DNA from: a virus
DNA: 24,899 nt
Virus record (IMG/VR): IMGVR_UViG_3300002835_010611
Location: 1 to 24,899 of that record
Direction: 5' to 3' (one strand)
The notes beneath the pieces are model-generated. The model searched no databases. It had not been told where the DNA came from and worked only from the letters and a program-made list of their open reading frames with translations. A program made the translations under genes and the position numbers. Of the stretch, positions 6,539-14,649 are shown in pieces (the first letter of the stretch is position 1; every line of letters begins with the position of its first letter).

Positions 6539-8287
6539 TTAGCCAACTTTCATATATTCAAGAACTTCAAATGGGAAAATCTTCCCACGCCTCATTTTAG
6601 TAGGCCACGGGCGCTCATCGCGGCCACCCCTAAAGTGTCTCACATCGTAGACATATCCCTCCATTGAGGTTGGGTCTGGTTGTAACGAAATGCCGAACTC
6701 CGGCCAACGAGACCAGACTGCAGAGCCGAATGGGCGTAACTCACGGGTTGTAAGGCTTGAACCAAGAGGGGCGTGGTGTTCGAGCCATAAGGCGCATCCA
6801 AACTGGTCACGAATGTAGTCAAGAAAACGAGCCACCTCTACTGCAACAGCTTCGCTTGTCCTGTTTCCTGAATCAATAAATGACTTATACAAAGGACCAA
6901 GAACAAGTAGGTCTGGTTTAGTCTTCTCAACAGTCTCCTCAACTAGGAGCCTGTCAGAGACGCTAAGCAAATCGATACCAGCCGGCTTGATAAGAAGATG
7001 GGCTTCAACTTGCTGAATCCGGTTTCCATTCATCAATTGCGTACGGGCTATTGCGGCATTCATGATGCTACGGGATGTTCGGCGGATGATTCGCTCAGGG
7101 TTCTCTAGGTCAATAGTCAATGTCCTAATTGGTGGCATTGATTGATATGTAAAAGGATTAACTCCAGAGGCAGAAAGTATCGCAACCTGCCTAGCAAGCA
7201 TTGTCTTTCCAACGCCCTCAGCTGCAACAACTATCACGCGCTCCTTACGCTCCAAGAGTCCTGGAATAACCCAATCAAATTCGTCGTTGTCTGATTCGGA
7301 GATAAAGTTTTCCCAGTTAACCAAACGACCAGTATCGGTGCGCTCACTGATTGTCATCGATGTAAGAGCAATGCTTGCCCTGTTCAACTTCTGAGAGTCG
7401 CTCAGGTTCTCGGAATCAAAAATATCGTTAATCTTTACAAGGATTGAATCCATCTGAGATGGTTCTTCTTGCGGTTCCTCTACGGGTGACTCCTCGTAAT
7501 CGGAGAGGGGGATGAAATCATCAAAAGACTTACCGGCAGCAAAGTGGTCGTATGCATCTTTGCCTGAAGCCGAAAGCCATACACCTCCCGTACACCTCGC
7601 CTCATCCAGCTTTGAGCGAACAATCATGGCAAAGGACTTGCCGACATCATCGTTATCAGAAATAATTTCGACATGGGCTCCAGCTAGAGCTTTTGTAAAA
7701 CTGTCTTCCCATTTGTTATTGCCTGCTCCCCCGGGTCCTGTGGTGGCGATTATTCCCAGCTCGATAAGAGCATCAGCATCTTTTTCGCCTTCAACAACCC
7801 AAATGGGCTCATTGTTTTTTACTCCCTCAATGACTGCGGGCAGATTGTAGAGAATCTTGTCTATTCCGGAGAGAGAGTAAATCCAATCTCCACTTTTTTC
7901 TGGGTTTGGCCGGCGCTGCAAGAAAGACTTGCTCCCATCTTCACGCAAAAACCGTTGCTTCTCGTATGCAAGATTGCCATTTGAATCAATGTATTTGTAA
8001 GTCTTTACAAGACGTTGCTTTGGTTTGTTGTTCTTGTCAAATGTTGCAGACGGGGGGAAGAGGTCTTTCTGGGTTATGCCAATAGCTTCGCATATCTCTG
8101 ATGCACTACAGGGCTTGCCCCTATGGCAATACACGACAACTTTTCCATTGTCATCTTTGACAGAAAGGGACGGGTTGCTGTCATCATTCCTGCACGGGCA
8201 TCGAGCTTGCCACTGTCCATCACCACCACGAACGCCTTGAAGCTTGCTTAAGAAGTTTGAAACTGTAAGTGAGGCGGCGTAGGTCAT
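6539..8287 (-). CDS. Bifunctional primase-helicase (zinc finger, Toprim, RecA-like ATPase), 582 aa
   Basis: The N-terminus has a CHC2-like zinc-binding primase domain (C30, C32, C54, C60 around CRNDDSNPSLSV and VYCHRGKPC). A Toprim domain follows: E167-x-E169 in VVEGEKDADAL and D211/D213 in IISDNDDVGKS. A RecA-like AAA ATPase (RepA/AAA_25 type) then has Walker A EGVGKT at 357-362 and Walker B PDLLVLGP near 458-465. It is expected to unwind the phage origin or fork and make RNA primers. The ATG overlaps the stop of the upstream WhiB gene (TAATG). Confidence 0.93.
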   Translation of the reverse strand: MTYAASLTVSNFLSKLQGVRGGDGQWQARCPCRNDDSNPSLSVKDDNGKVVVYCHRGKPCSASEICEAIGITQKDLFPPSATFDKNNKPKQRLVKTYKYIDSNGNLAYEKQRFLREDGSKSFLQRRPNPEKSGDWIYSLSGIDKILYNLPAVIEGVKNNEPIWVVEGEKDADALIELGIIATTGPGGAGNNKWEDSFTKALAGAHVEIISDNDDVGKSFAMIVRSKLDEARCTGGVWLSASGKDAYDHFAAGKSFDDFIPLSDYEESPVEEPQEEPSQMDSILVKINDIFDSENLSDSQKLNRASIALTSMTISERTDTGRLVNWENFISESDNDEFDWVIPGLLERKERVIVVAAEGVGKTMLARQVAILSASGVNPFTYQSMPPIRTLTIDLENPERIIRRTSRSIMNAAIARTQLMNGNRIQQVEAHLLIKPAGIDLLSVSDRLLVEETVEKTKPDLLVLGPLYKSFIDSGNRTSEAVAVEVARFLDYIRDQFGCALWLEHHAPLGSSLTTRELRPFGSAVWSRWPEFGISLQPDPTSMEGYVYDVRHFRGGRDERPWPTKMRRGKIFPFEVLEYMKVG

Positions 8288-8640
8288 TATGTACTCATCA
8301 ATTGTTGTAGTCGGACCGTCTCATCATATCGTCGTGTTTTTAAATTCATCTTCTGCCTAAGGAATTTTCGCTGACTCTCTGTCATACCTCCCCATATCCC
8401 AAATGGCTCCCACTCCATTGCATATGTGAGACATTCCATTTGTATGGGGCATTTAGCACAAACGCTTTTTGCGTTGTTTATCTTTTCCAGCTCACATCTA
8501 GTTAATGGCGACCCCGGGAAAAACCAATCTGTCGGACAAGAAGTACAAGCTCCACCTTTTGGGAAGTCTGGAGGGCCATCAAGATTCAATGTTCCGTATC
8601 TACCATTGAACTGTTGGTTTTCTTTCTCATCTATTGTCAT
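8287..8640 (-). CDS. WhiB-family Fe-S transcription factor, 117 aa
   Basis: Wbl proteins are restricted to Actinobacteria and their phages; they hold a [4Fe-4S] cluster and bind the major sigma factor. The four ligands are probably C35 (ACTSCPTDWFFPG), C61 and C64 (CAKC) and C70, with the conserved turn GIWGGMT at 81-87 and a basic tail (RKFLRQKMNLKTRR). C32 and C49 are extra Cys. There is no strong Shine-Dalgarno. It sits between an acidic unknown and the primase in the operon. It probably reprogrammes host or phage promoters. Confidence 0.93.
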   Translation of the reverse strand: MTIDEKENQQFNGRYGTLNLDGPPDFPKGGACTSCPTDWFFPGSPLTRCELEKINNAKSVCAKCPIQMECLTYAMEWEPFGIWGGMTESQRKFLRQKMNLKTRRYDETVRLQQLMST

Positions 8641-8654
8641 GAACGCAAAGAGTA

Positions 8655-9221
8655 TTACTTACTAAACCTCAAGTCAAGTGCCTTCCATGTTGACCACAAG
8701 AATTTCCTAATTGACGCTCTGGTTCTATCTTCTCGGCTCACGGGTTGCACTATTTCCTGAATTGCCAAATCTAAAGCTCTACCGGATATGTATGCAACCT
8801 TGTAAATTGCATCTTGCCACTCATCACTGTTCTTGACTTTTTCCCAAGCGTACGGGTCAAACCTGTTGTATTTGCTAATCATTTCGTCATCGACATTTGA
8901 ACGAGAACCCATTATCTCCATGTGCCAGCCAGTTGCTTTCTCTATTGCGAACAACAGCTCTATTATTCCACGGTCGCCATCTGAATCCTTCAGATTTTTA
9001 GCCATACGATTAAATTTTCGCTCAGTAATCATCTGGCAATAGACATCCAGCATGTTGGAATAGTCTGTTGCTTCAGCAATAAATGGGTTATTTTCCATGT
9101 CAGTAAAAGATGAATCTTCAATCATCTCCTGTATTGCGTCTAGATAGTCAGACTCAGCTGCGATTGGGTCAATGTCTGCGTAGTCCTCAGAGTCTTCATC
9201 CATTGGTTCCCAATCTTCCAT
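8655..9221 (-). CDS. Acidic hypothetical protein, 188 aa
   Basis: No family recognised. The first 60 residues are strongly acidic (MEDWEPMDEDSEDYADIDP) and could mimic DNA or bind a basic partner. The rest is helical, with an aromatic patch (FDPYAWEKVKNSDEWQDAIYK) and a basic end (DRTRASIRKFLWSTWKALD). It starts three bases after the stop of the DUF932 gene and precedes the WhiB gene by 14 bases, so it is a member of the replication-region operon. Confidence 0.7.
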   Translation of the reverse strand: MEDWEPMDEDSEDYADIDPIAAESDYLDAIQEMIEDSSFTDMENNPFIAEATDYSNMLDVYCQMITERKFNRMAKNLKDSDGDRGIIELLFAIEKATGWHMEIMGSRSNVDDEMISKYNRFDPYAWEKVKNSDEWQDAIYKVAYISGRALDLAIQEIVQPVSREDRTRASIRKFLWSTWKALDLRFSK

Positions 9222-9223
9222 TT

Positions 9224-10243
9224 CTATGTACCAAGCAATGCTCTTTGCACTGCCAACTTCTTTTTTGTTGCAGAAGAATTTTCATCCATGCTAGCGATTG
9301 CAAGTTCTTCTGGGCTAGTGAATCTATAGTGGTCTAAGTATTCACAAATAGCATTATATACCGACCAAGCGTTGTAACCATATCCGGCAGCATTTCTCTC
9401 GTTTTTATAAATAGAGTTAATTGCATCTTCTATAGAGTTCCGGTGTTCTCTTTGTCTCTTTGTTTCTGATTTTGTTCGAGGTGCAATTATTTTTAACACT
9501 GCATCCGAGATAGATGACACGGGTGTCTTTATAGAAAGAAGCTGCTCGGCACTACGGGTGAATTCATCTCCCCATTTAGTGGAAATTTCTAAAACTTCTT
9601 GAGCATCGTCAATTATCGAATCCATGTTTCGAGTATGTCTGGCTGTAAAAACTCTTCTTGCTGTTTTCTCACCTAGAACAACAGTGTTGTTGCACACCGC
9701 TCGTATTTCGGTATTTGAATATCTTATTGGCCACACACCATCGTGGCCTGCTGAGATGACTAGGTATCTAGCAAGCTTATCGTTAACACCAAGCGCATCA
9801 ATCACAAGTGGACCGAGGTCTATTGTTGCAAAAAATCTTGAACCGCCCTTAAGACAGCCGCATGTATCAATAACTGCGTCACCCTTTGAAGCACCCACTA
9901 CAGCAAGGGCTCTTTCAAGAACTTCGCTGTTCTGTCTTACTTCGTACCTTGTTCCAACTGTCGCCAACGGGTCAAAGGAGCCATCAAAATTCTGTTTTAG
10001 GGTCGCCCTACTGTCATTGATGACCACTGGTGAACCATCCGAGTTTCGGATTAGCTCTCCGGAATCATCTACGGCAGCTACCTTGGTGAGAATAACGTCA
10101 TAGTTCGCACTGGCGGCCTCAAGCATTGCCTCCATGGTCTGTAGGCCCTTCATGGGCGTTCCAAGCCGGTGCCAAGGCACCTGTCGGTCGTTGTAGGCCA
10201 TACGAATCCTGCCATTTTTGGTTTTATCTAGTTCGTGAGCCAT
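9224..10243 (-). CDS. DUF932 phage/plasmid-like protein, 339 aa
   Basis: The start MAHELDKTKNGRIRMAY, the early PWHRLG segment, the central DPLATVGTRYEVRQNSEVL and later SAGHDGVWPIRYSNTEIRAVCNNT are hallmarks of the DUF932 family (TIGR03299, phage/plasmid-like protein). Its biochemical role is unsettled; members occur next to replication and recombination genes in phages and plasmids. ATG at 10243 follows GGAGG at ideal spacing; an upstream in-frame start at 10258 is less likely. It heads the minus-strand operon and is divergent from the gene at 10325. Confidence 0.9.
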   Translation of the reverse strand: MAHELDKTKNGRIRMAYNDRQVPWHRLGTPMKGLQTMEAMLEAASANYDVILTKVAAVDDSGELIRNSDGSPVVINDSRATLKQNFDGSFDPLATVGTRYEVRQNSEVLERALAVVGASKGDAVIDTCGCLKGGSRFFATIDLGPLVIDALGVNDKLARYLVISAGHDGVWPIRYSNTEIRAVCNNTVVLGEKTARRVFTARHTRNMDSIIDDAQEVLEISTKWGDEFTRSAEQLLSIKTPVSSISDAVLKIIAPRTKSETKRQREHRNSIEDAINSIYKNERNAAGYGYNAWSVYNAICEYLDHYRFTSPEELAIASMDENSSATKKKLAVQRALLGT

Positions 10244-10255
10244 TTTTCCTCCACC

Positions 10256-10284
10256 CAATTATCCCACAGCATTACTTTAGTCAA
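10256..10284 (-). promoter_or_regulatory. Promoter for the DUF932-primase operon
   Basis: On the minus strand TTGACT (plus positions 10279-10284) and TAATTG (10256-10261) are 17 bases apart. A better -10 match, GATAAT (10258-10263), would give a 15-base spacer. It overlaps the divergent promoter at 10290-10318 in a shared regulatory gap, so the two directions may be co-regulated. Confidence 0.5.
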
Positions 10285-10289
10285 AATAC

Positions 10290-10318
10290 TTGCAATTATT
10301 AAAAAGTGGCTGTATTCT
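10290..10318 (+). promoter_or_regulatory. Promoter giving a leaderless message
   Basis: TTGCAA at 10290-10295 and TATTCT at 10313-10318 are 17 bases apart. The -10 box ends six bases before the ATG at 10325, so transcription probably begins at or next to the start codon. No Shine-Dalgarno precedes that ATG. Confidence 0.6.
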
Positions 10319-10324
10319 TTTGTC

Positions 10325-10984
10325 ATGACAACAACTTACTCCCCAAAAACCCAAGAATTCCTCACTAGCTTTTCCGACCAGGCTATCCAAATGATGATGA
10401 TGACAAAGCTCATGGGTAGCAAGATTGAGAAAGGCCCAGTAGACACCCCATCTGTGCTCTTTTATGCAGTTCCGGGAAAAGACAACCCCCTCGAAGAGGA
10501 AGTTGGAGTTGTTGAGATTAACCCGGACGACGGGGCACCCGCAGACCACATTTTCAACTGGCTCATTGGCGTATACAAGGATGTTTCCGTTGCCCCAATA
10601 TGGGGAGGAATCATTTCTGATGTCGTAGCCCATTGTGGGAGCAAAAGCGAACACGACACCGTTGAGCAAATGAATGACATTAAGAGCAGGTACCCAGGAA
10701 AGAACCTGCAACAGATTTTTAACGAGAATCCGCTTGAGAGCTCGCTGACTGAAGGCTTGACAACAATCATTTTTGACAGCTACGGGAACTTCGCCACCAA
10801 TCTCACAACCTATAAGTATTCCGACGAGGGAACCCCTGTTTTTACTTTCAGCAAAAGCGAATTTATTGGTTCAATGTTTGGCGATAATGCTGAGTCTTAC
10901 TCAAATCAAAAACTGACCTCACAAATTCAAGCTTTTATCATTGCGGTTGAAGTTTCGGAAAGCATCAAATCAAATGGAGAATAA
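10325..10984 (+). CDS. Hypothetical protein, 219 aa
   Basis: Unknown family. The start at 10325 (MTTTYSPKTQEFL) is chosen because of the leaderless promoter signal; the open frame extends upstream to 10235 but would run across the promoter. A methionine-rich helix (AIQMMMMTKLMG), a strand-rich middle (PSVLFYAVPGK, EVGVVEINPDD), PAD(H) and Asp-rich turns are visible. There are no membrane segments. It overlaps the next gene by 11 bases and begins a three-gene plus-strand operon. Confidence 0.7.
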   Translation: MTTTYSPKTQEFLTSFSDQAIQMMMMTKLMGSKIEKGPVDTPSVLFYAVPGKDNPLEEEVGVVEINPDDGAPADHIFNWLIGVYKDVSVAPIWGGIISDVVAHCGSKSEHDTVEQMNDIKSRYPGKNLQQIFNENPLESSLTEGLTTIIFDSYGNFATNLTTYKYSDEGTPVFTFSKSEFIGSMFGDNAESYSNQKLTSQIQAFIIAVEVSESIKSNGE

Positions 10985-11195
10985 CGAAGCGTACATGGAG
11001 TCGGTTCTTGCTCAATCAGCACATGTCTTGCGACGTGTTGCCGTTATCCGAGACCACGGGTTCACATTTGATTCAGAAACATCAACTCTCTTGGACCAAA
11101 CATTGGAACTTATTGATGAAATTTCAGAAAATGAAAGCAAAAAGTGGGGATTCACACCAGGACCATCATGCGATGGATACCCAGGTAAGCGATGA
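10974..11195 (+). CDS. Small helical hypothetical protein, 73 aa
   Basis: Mostly helical (QSAHVLRRVAVIRDHG and LLDQTLELIDEISENESKK) with a short Gly/Pro-rich end (GFTPGPSCDGYPGKR). Family unknown. The ATG at 10974 overlaps the previous stop; ATG at 10995 with GGAGA upstream is an alternative. Its stop overlaps the next start (ATGA). Confidence 0.6.
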   Translation: MENNEAYMESVLAQSAHVLRRVAVIRDHGFTFDSETSTLLDQTLELIDEISENESKKWGFTPGPSCDGYPGKR

Positions 11196-11524
11196 TATTT
11201 TCATTTGAATTCAACTTGTCTAAGCTGCAGGCAGAACTCATGACCGAAGCGCTTCTAGGAATGATTAATACGGGTAAACGCCTAGCTGCATCATTGGATG
11301 AAGAAGGTGGCTTGCGCACTCATCTGAACGGCCGGAATTTGAGCGAAAACGAAGTATCCCAGTTAATTCTTGCTTTTCAGCAGGCTAACTCAATACTCGG
11401 AGAGATTGAACAAATTGAAGAAGAAGAGAATAAAGCTGAAGCAAAGAAAAGTGTTTCTGGAGTGATTGACGATATTTATGAAATGCTTCAATCATCAGAA
11501 AACCCTCCACCTTTCAATCTGTAA
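11192..11524 (+). CDS. Coiled-coil hypothetical protein, 110 aa
   Basis: The first half has an amphipathic helix (LSKLQAELMTEALLGMI) and the second an acidic coiled coil (NSILGEIEQIEEEENKAEAKK). It is translationally coupled to the upstream gene through ATGA. It converges with the minus-strand gene ending at 11488, overlapping by 37 bases. No function can be assigned. Confidence 0.6.
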   Translation: MIFSFEFNLSKLQAELMTEALLGMINTGKRLAASLDEEGGLRTHLNGRNLSENEVSQLILAFQQANSILGEIEQIEEEENKAEAKKSVSGVIDDIYEMLQSSENPPPFNL

Positions 11525-11898
11525 ACTCCGTTCTCTAAATCGCTGCTTAAATATTCCCTCCATCTAACACTGAACTCTGCATGAGTCTCATTGTCTTTGG
11601 GTGAATAATCAAATGCGGTGTTGGCTTCCTTGAGTTTTACTTTTTCATCATTGATAATTCCGTGTTTTGAATAAAGGTCAGACAATGCGTCGTTGGGCGA
11701 ATCACCAACACCAATCATCTTTGCTTCTTCTGAATCCCAAAAATCTAATGCATCACAGTCATCGCCTGATATGTAATTAGATAAACCTTCAGATTCCTCT
11801 GAATAATCTGCAATTGCAAACCACTTGCCACCTTCGTAAACGCCCGAATAACGTGATTCCCTTATCACTACTGGGTAAAGGGATATTGCATCACTCAT
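11488..11898 (-). CDS. Hypothetical acidic protein, 136 aa
   Basis: The start MSDAISLYPVVIRES at 11898 overlaps the thioredoxin stop by eight bases (ATGAGTGA), so it is coupled to thioredoxin. The sequence resembles small HicB-like or DUF1902-like beta-alpha folds: a VVIRES strand, YSGVYEGGKWFAIADY strand pair, then a helix (SPNDALSDLYSKHG). That is a weak resemblance only. It is rich in Asp and Glu. Confidence 0.6.
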   Translation of the reverse strand: MSDAISLYPVVIRESRYSGVYEGGKWFAIADYSEESEGLSNYISGDDCDALDFWDSEEAKMIGVGDSPNDALSDLYSKHGIINDEKVKLKEANTAFDYSPKDNETHAEFSVRWREYLSSDLENGVYRLKGGGFSDD

Positions 11899-12229
11899 CT
11901 TCGTATGATTCAGCTGATAAAACTTTCTCGAGTTCCGTAACAATAAAGTCCGGTCCAGCAGCTCCGACTATCGTTGAGACGACTTCTCCGTCAGCAAATA
12001 TCAGAAGTGTTGGAATACTCATAACATTGAACCGTTGTGCCAACGCTCTGTTCTTATCAACATCAGATTTAACAAATCGTATTATTCCTTCGTATGCGGT
12101 ACTGAGCTCCTCTAGGAGTGGGGTCATGTATTGGCACGGCCCGCACCATGTGGCCCATATGTCAAGGACCATGGGGGTTCCGCTCTCCGCTAGAACTGAA
12201 TCAAATTCGTCTTGGGTTATTTCTCTCAT
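11891..12229 (-). CDS. trxA: Thioredoxin, 112 aa
   Basis: A classic thioredoxin fold: MVLDIWATWCGPCQYMTPLL holds the redox-active WCGPC. The conserved cis-Pro is in SIPTLLIF, preceded by VKSDVDKN and followed by the glycine-rich GAAGPDF. It reduces disulphides in the cytoplasm; in phages it can also serve as a polymerase processivity factor or regenerate ribonucleotide reductase. There is no signal peptide. The ATG at 12229 is preferred over upstream starts because TACAAT (12236-12241 on minus) lies six bases upstream, as in a leaderless message. Confidence 0.93.
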   Translation of the reverse strand: MREITQDEFDSVLAESGTPMVLDIWATWCGPCQYMTPLLEELSTAYEGIIRFVKSDVDKNRALAQRFNVMSIPTLLIFADGEVVSTIVGAAGPDFIVTELEKVLSAESYEDE

Positions 12230-12235
12230 ATGTCC

Positions 12236-12263
12236 ATTGTATTCCCTATTTGTCCACCCACAA
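12236..12263 (-). promoter_or_regulatory. Leaderless promoter of thioredoxin
   Basis: On the minus strand a TTGTGG-like -35, a 16-base spacer and TACAAT (12236-12241) are followed after six bases by the thioredoxin ATG. There is no Shine-Dalgarno. It is another instance of the -10-to-ATG spacing seen at 10325. Confidence 0.45.
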
Positions 12264-12334
12264 ATATGCCTTGCGGGTTGCAACTGGCTAGGTGGGTGGC
12301 TATATTGACTGAACACCCATATTAAAGGAGCTTT

Positions 12335-12565
12335 ATGATTTACTCAGGCGATAACTGGCGCTCATCACGGGCGTGTATTGATGCCAGCACACTTACCTTT
12401 TTCCCTAGCAGCCGAAAGGTGCGATTACAGGCTCTTGCCTATTGTGGAATTTGTCTTGTTCGTGGTGAGTGTCTCAAGTATGCTCTTGATAATTCAATTG
12501 AGTTTGGAATCTACGGAGGAAAGACTGAAGACGAACGAAAGGTTATCTTGCGTCGCAGGCAATGA
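12335..12565 (+). CDS. WhiB-family Fe-S transcription factor (second), 76 aa
   Basis: A compact Wbl protein. The cluster ligands are C14 (SSRACIDAS), C37, C40 (CGIC) and C46, followed by the conserved turn FGIYGGKTEDERK and a basic tail RRRQ that may contact DNA. It probably modulates the host sigma factor region 4, as Wbl proteins do. AAAGGAG precedes the ATG. The stop overlaps the SNF2 start (ATGA), so the two are translated together. It differs strongly from the longer WhiB at 8287-8640. Confidence 0.93.
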   Translation: MIYSGDNWRSSRACIDASTLTFFPSSRKVRLQALAYCGICLVRGECLKYALDNSIEFGIYGGKTEDERKVILRRRQ

Positions 12566-14499
12566 ACGAAAAAAGACTCTGGCTAAATGACGACCATCTA
12601 ATAATCGACTTTCCATACGACCCAGATGAGGTCGCAGCGATTAAAAAGATACCTGGGGCTAAGTGGGACAAGCTTGCCCATGTTTGGCGTGCTCCCGCTA
12701 CGAGCCTTTCGCAGGTTCGGGATTTTGCGATACTTCATGACTTTGAAGTAGATACATCCATAATGCTATTTGATGAGCCAAAACGACTAAACAAGTCATT
12801 TGGTATGTGGAGCGACGATAGCTGGATTTATCTTGGCTTTAACTACGACCAGGTAAAAGTTCGTTCGGTTAAGCAGCTTCCCGGTGTTACATGGGATTCA
12901 AAATCAAAAGCCTGGAAAGTCCCCAGAACGGCAGTTCGTGAAGCAATTCAATGGGCGACAATGTTCAAGATGGATGTATCAGCAGAACTTCATCTTGACG
13001 CAGAAGAGTTTGCTGAAGTTAGCAGAAAACGAGCAGATGCATCACGCGCTTACAGTGCAGAAATAGAAATACCGAACATTTCTGGTTCTCTTCTTCCATA
13101 CCAAATGGCTGGAGTGTCGTATGCACATCAGACTAGAAGGTGCTTCATTGCTGATGACATGGGTCTGGGTAAGACTCTTCAAGCCCTAGCAACACTCGAG
13201 TACTGTGCGTCTCTTGGAGAAGATGTTTATCCAGCAATAGTTATGTGTCCATCAAACCTTGTCCTTAACTGGAAGTCAGAAGTCGAAAAGTGGACACCAT
13301 CCAGGACCGCTACTGTCGTAACAGACCGTTCTGATTTTCCTGAAGAAGAACACGACATAATCGTAATTGGCTATGCAAACATTCATCACTGGGTCAAAAG
13401 CCTCAAGGGATACAAGTCATTGATATGCGATGAATCTCACTACCTAAAAACTCCAACTGCCCAGCGCACCAAAGCAGCTATAAAGATTTCAAAAACCATT
13501 AAGTCTGGAGTTGTTTTGTGTCTTACTGGCACGCCTGTCACTAATAGGCCTGCTGAGTATGCAAGCCAACTGGAGATAATCGGCCGTCTCAATGAGCTTG
13601 GTGGCACATGGGGCTTCTATAGGCGCTACTGCGGAGCATTCAAGGACAAGTGGGGCCACTGGAACACATCTGGGGCGACAAACCTTCAGGAGCTGAACGA
13701 GATACTTCGTTCTCTTTGTTATATACGTAGGACAAAAGAACAGGTTCTTCCGGAACTTCCAGATGTCATACACGATAGACATATGGTGAGCCTTTCAGAA
13801 AAACACAAACTAGAGTACAAAAAAGCAGAAGACGACATAGTCGAGTACCTTGTGCAGCGCGCAAAAGAAATTGCTCTAGAAATTGGCAAATCTCCACATT
13901 CGGCTGCAGTTGTTGCACGCATAAAAGCTGAATCAAATGTCCACCTTGTAAAGCTGTCCGTGCTACGCCGGCTGGCTGCTAAGGGCAAGATGGAATCAAT
14001 TAAGGAGTGGGTTAAAAACCAGATTGAAGCCGGCGAAAAAGTTGTAATTGCCGCACACCATAGAGATGTTGTTGATGCCTTAGCAAATGAGTTTGGTGGA
14101 TTAAAAATTCAGGGTGGCATGGATGTACACGAAGTTGAAAAAGCAAAGAAAGACTTTCAAAACTTGTCTACGGAAGAAGCTCCTGTAATAGTTCTATCTA
14201 TGCAAGCTGCAAAAACCGGACACACACTTACGGCAGCTCAGAAAGTTCTGTTCGTGGAGCTCCCATGGACGCCAGCTGATGTTGACCAGCTCTACAGTCG
14301 ATGTCACAGGCTTGGACAAAAAGGTTCAGTAATGGTTACCTACGCAATAGCTACGGGCACTGTTGATGAACAAATCTACGACCTAATTCAATCAAAGCGC
14401 TCAATAGTAAATGCTGCCGTTGATGGTTCAGACATTTCTTCTGATGATTCTTCAAGCAGGCTTGTACTTGACTACCTAAAACAAGGGCTTAATCGTTAA
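12562..14499 (+). CDS. SNF2-family helicase/ATPase with N-terminal HARP-like repeats, 645 aa
   Basis: A DNA-dependent ATPase that translocates on duplex DNA. Two HARP-like repeats sit at the N-terminus (FPYDPDEVAAIKKIPGAKWD and FNYDQVKVRSVKQLPGVTWD), as in annealing helicases of the SMARCAL1 type. The motor follows: motif I GLGKT at 201-205, motif II DESH at 290-293, LTGTP near 326, and C-terminal SRCHRLGQKGSV with a following VDEQIYDLI. In a phage it probably remodels forks or anneals strands. Its end overlaps a small minus-strand gene by 11 bases. Confidence 0.92.
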   Translation: MNEKRLWLNDDHLIIDFPYDPDEVAAIKKIPGAKWDKLAHVWRAPATSLSQVRDFAILHDFEVDTSIMLFDEPKRLNKSFGMWSDDSWIYLGFNYDQVKVRSVKQLPGVTWDSKSKAWKVPRTAVREAIQWATMFKMDVSAELHLDAEEFAEVSRKRADASRAYSAEIEIPNISGSLLPYQMAGVSYAHQTRRCFIADDMGLGKTLQALATLEYCASLGEDVYPAIVMCPSNLVLNWKSEVEKWTPSRTATVVTDRSDFPEEEHDIIVIGYANIHHWVKSLKGYKSLICDESHYLKTPTAQRTKAAIKISKTIKSGVVLCLTGTPVTNRPAEYASQLEIIGRLNELGGTWGFYRRYCGAFKDKWGHWNTSGATNLQELNEILRSLCYIRRTKEQVLPELPDVIHDRHMVSLSEKHKLEYKKAEDDIVEYLVQRAKEIALEIGKSPHSAAVVARIKAESNVHLVKLSVLRRLAAKGKMESIKEWVKNQIEAGEKVVIAAHHRDVVDALANEFGGLKIQGGMDVHEVEKAKKDFQNLSTEEAPVIVLSMQAAKTGHTLTAAQKVLFVELPWTPADVDQLYSRCHRLGQKGSVMVTYAIATGTVDEQIYDLIQSKRSIVNAAVDGSDISSDDSSSRLVLDYLKQGLNR

Positions 14500-14647
14500 T
14501 AACCTTTAAGCACTCTTTGCAGGTAACAAAAGATTTGTTTGCTGTAACATAATATGAGCCATCATCAAGACCGCAAGAGGTGAGGTAGAAACTAAGACCG
14601 TGCCATCCGTTGCTGTAGTGAACAACTTTAATTTCTTGCTCGCTCAC
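14489..14647 (-). CDS. Small Cys-containing protein, 52 aa, GTG start
   Basis: This short gene fills the 150-base gap after the SNF2 helicase. The product begins with GTG (VSEQEIKVVHYSNGWHG) and ends TCKECLKVIND. C25 with C43 and C46 could form a small zinc ribbon (GLSFYLTSCGL, then TCKEC). The GTG is two bases after the stop of the DUF1599-like gene, and GGAG overlaps that stop, so it is the last gene of the SSB operon. The family is unknown. Confidence 0.7.
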   Translation of the reverse strand: MSEQEIKVVHYSNGWHGLSFYLTSCGLDDGSYYVTANKSFVTCKECLKVIND

Positions 14648-14649
14648 TA

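Noticed and set aside
9624-10103. 159-codon plus-strand frame opposite DUF932
   Set aside because: Shadow of the DUF932 gene; no ribosome-binding site and Ser/Thr-rich translation typical of antisense frames.
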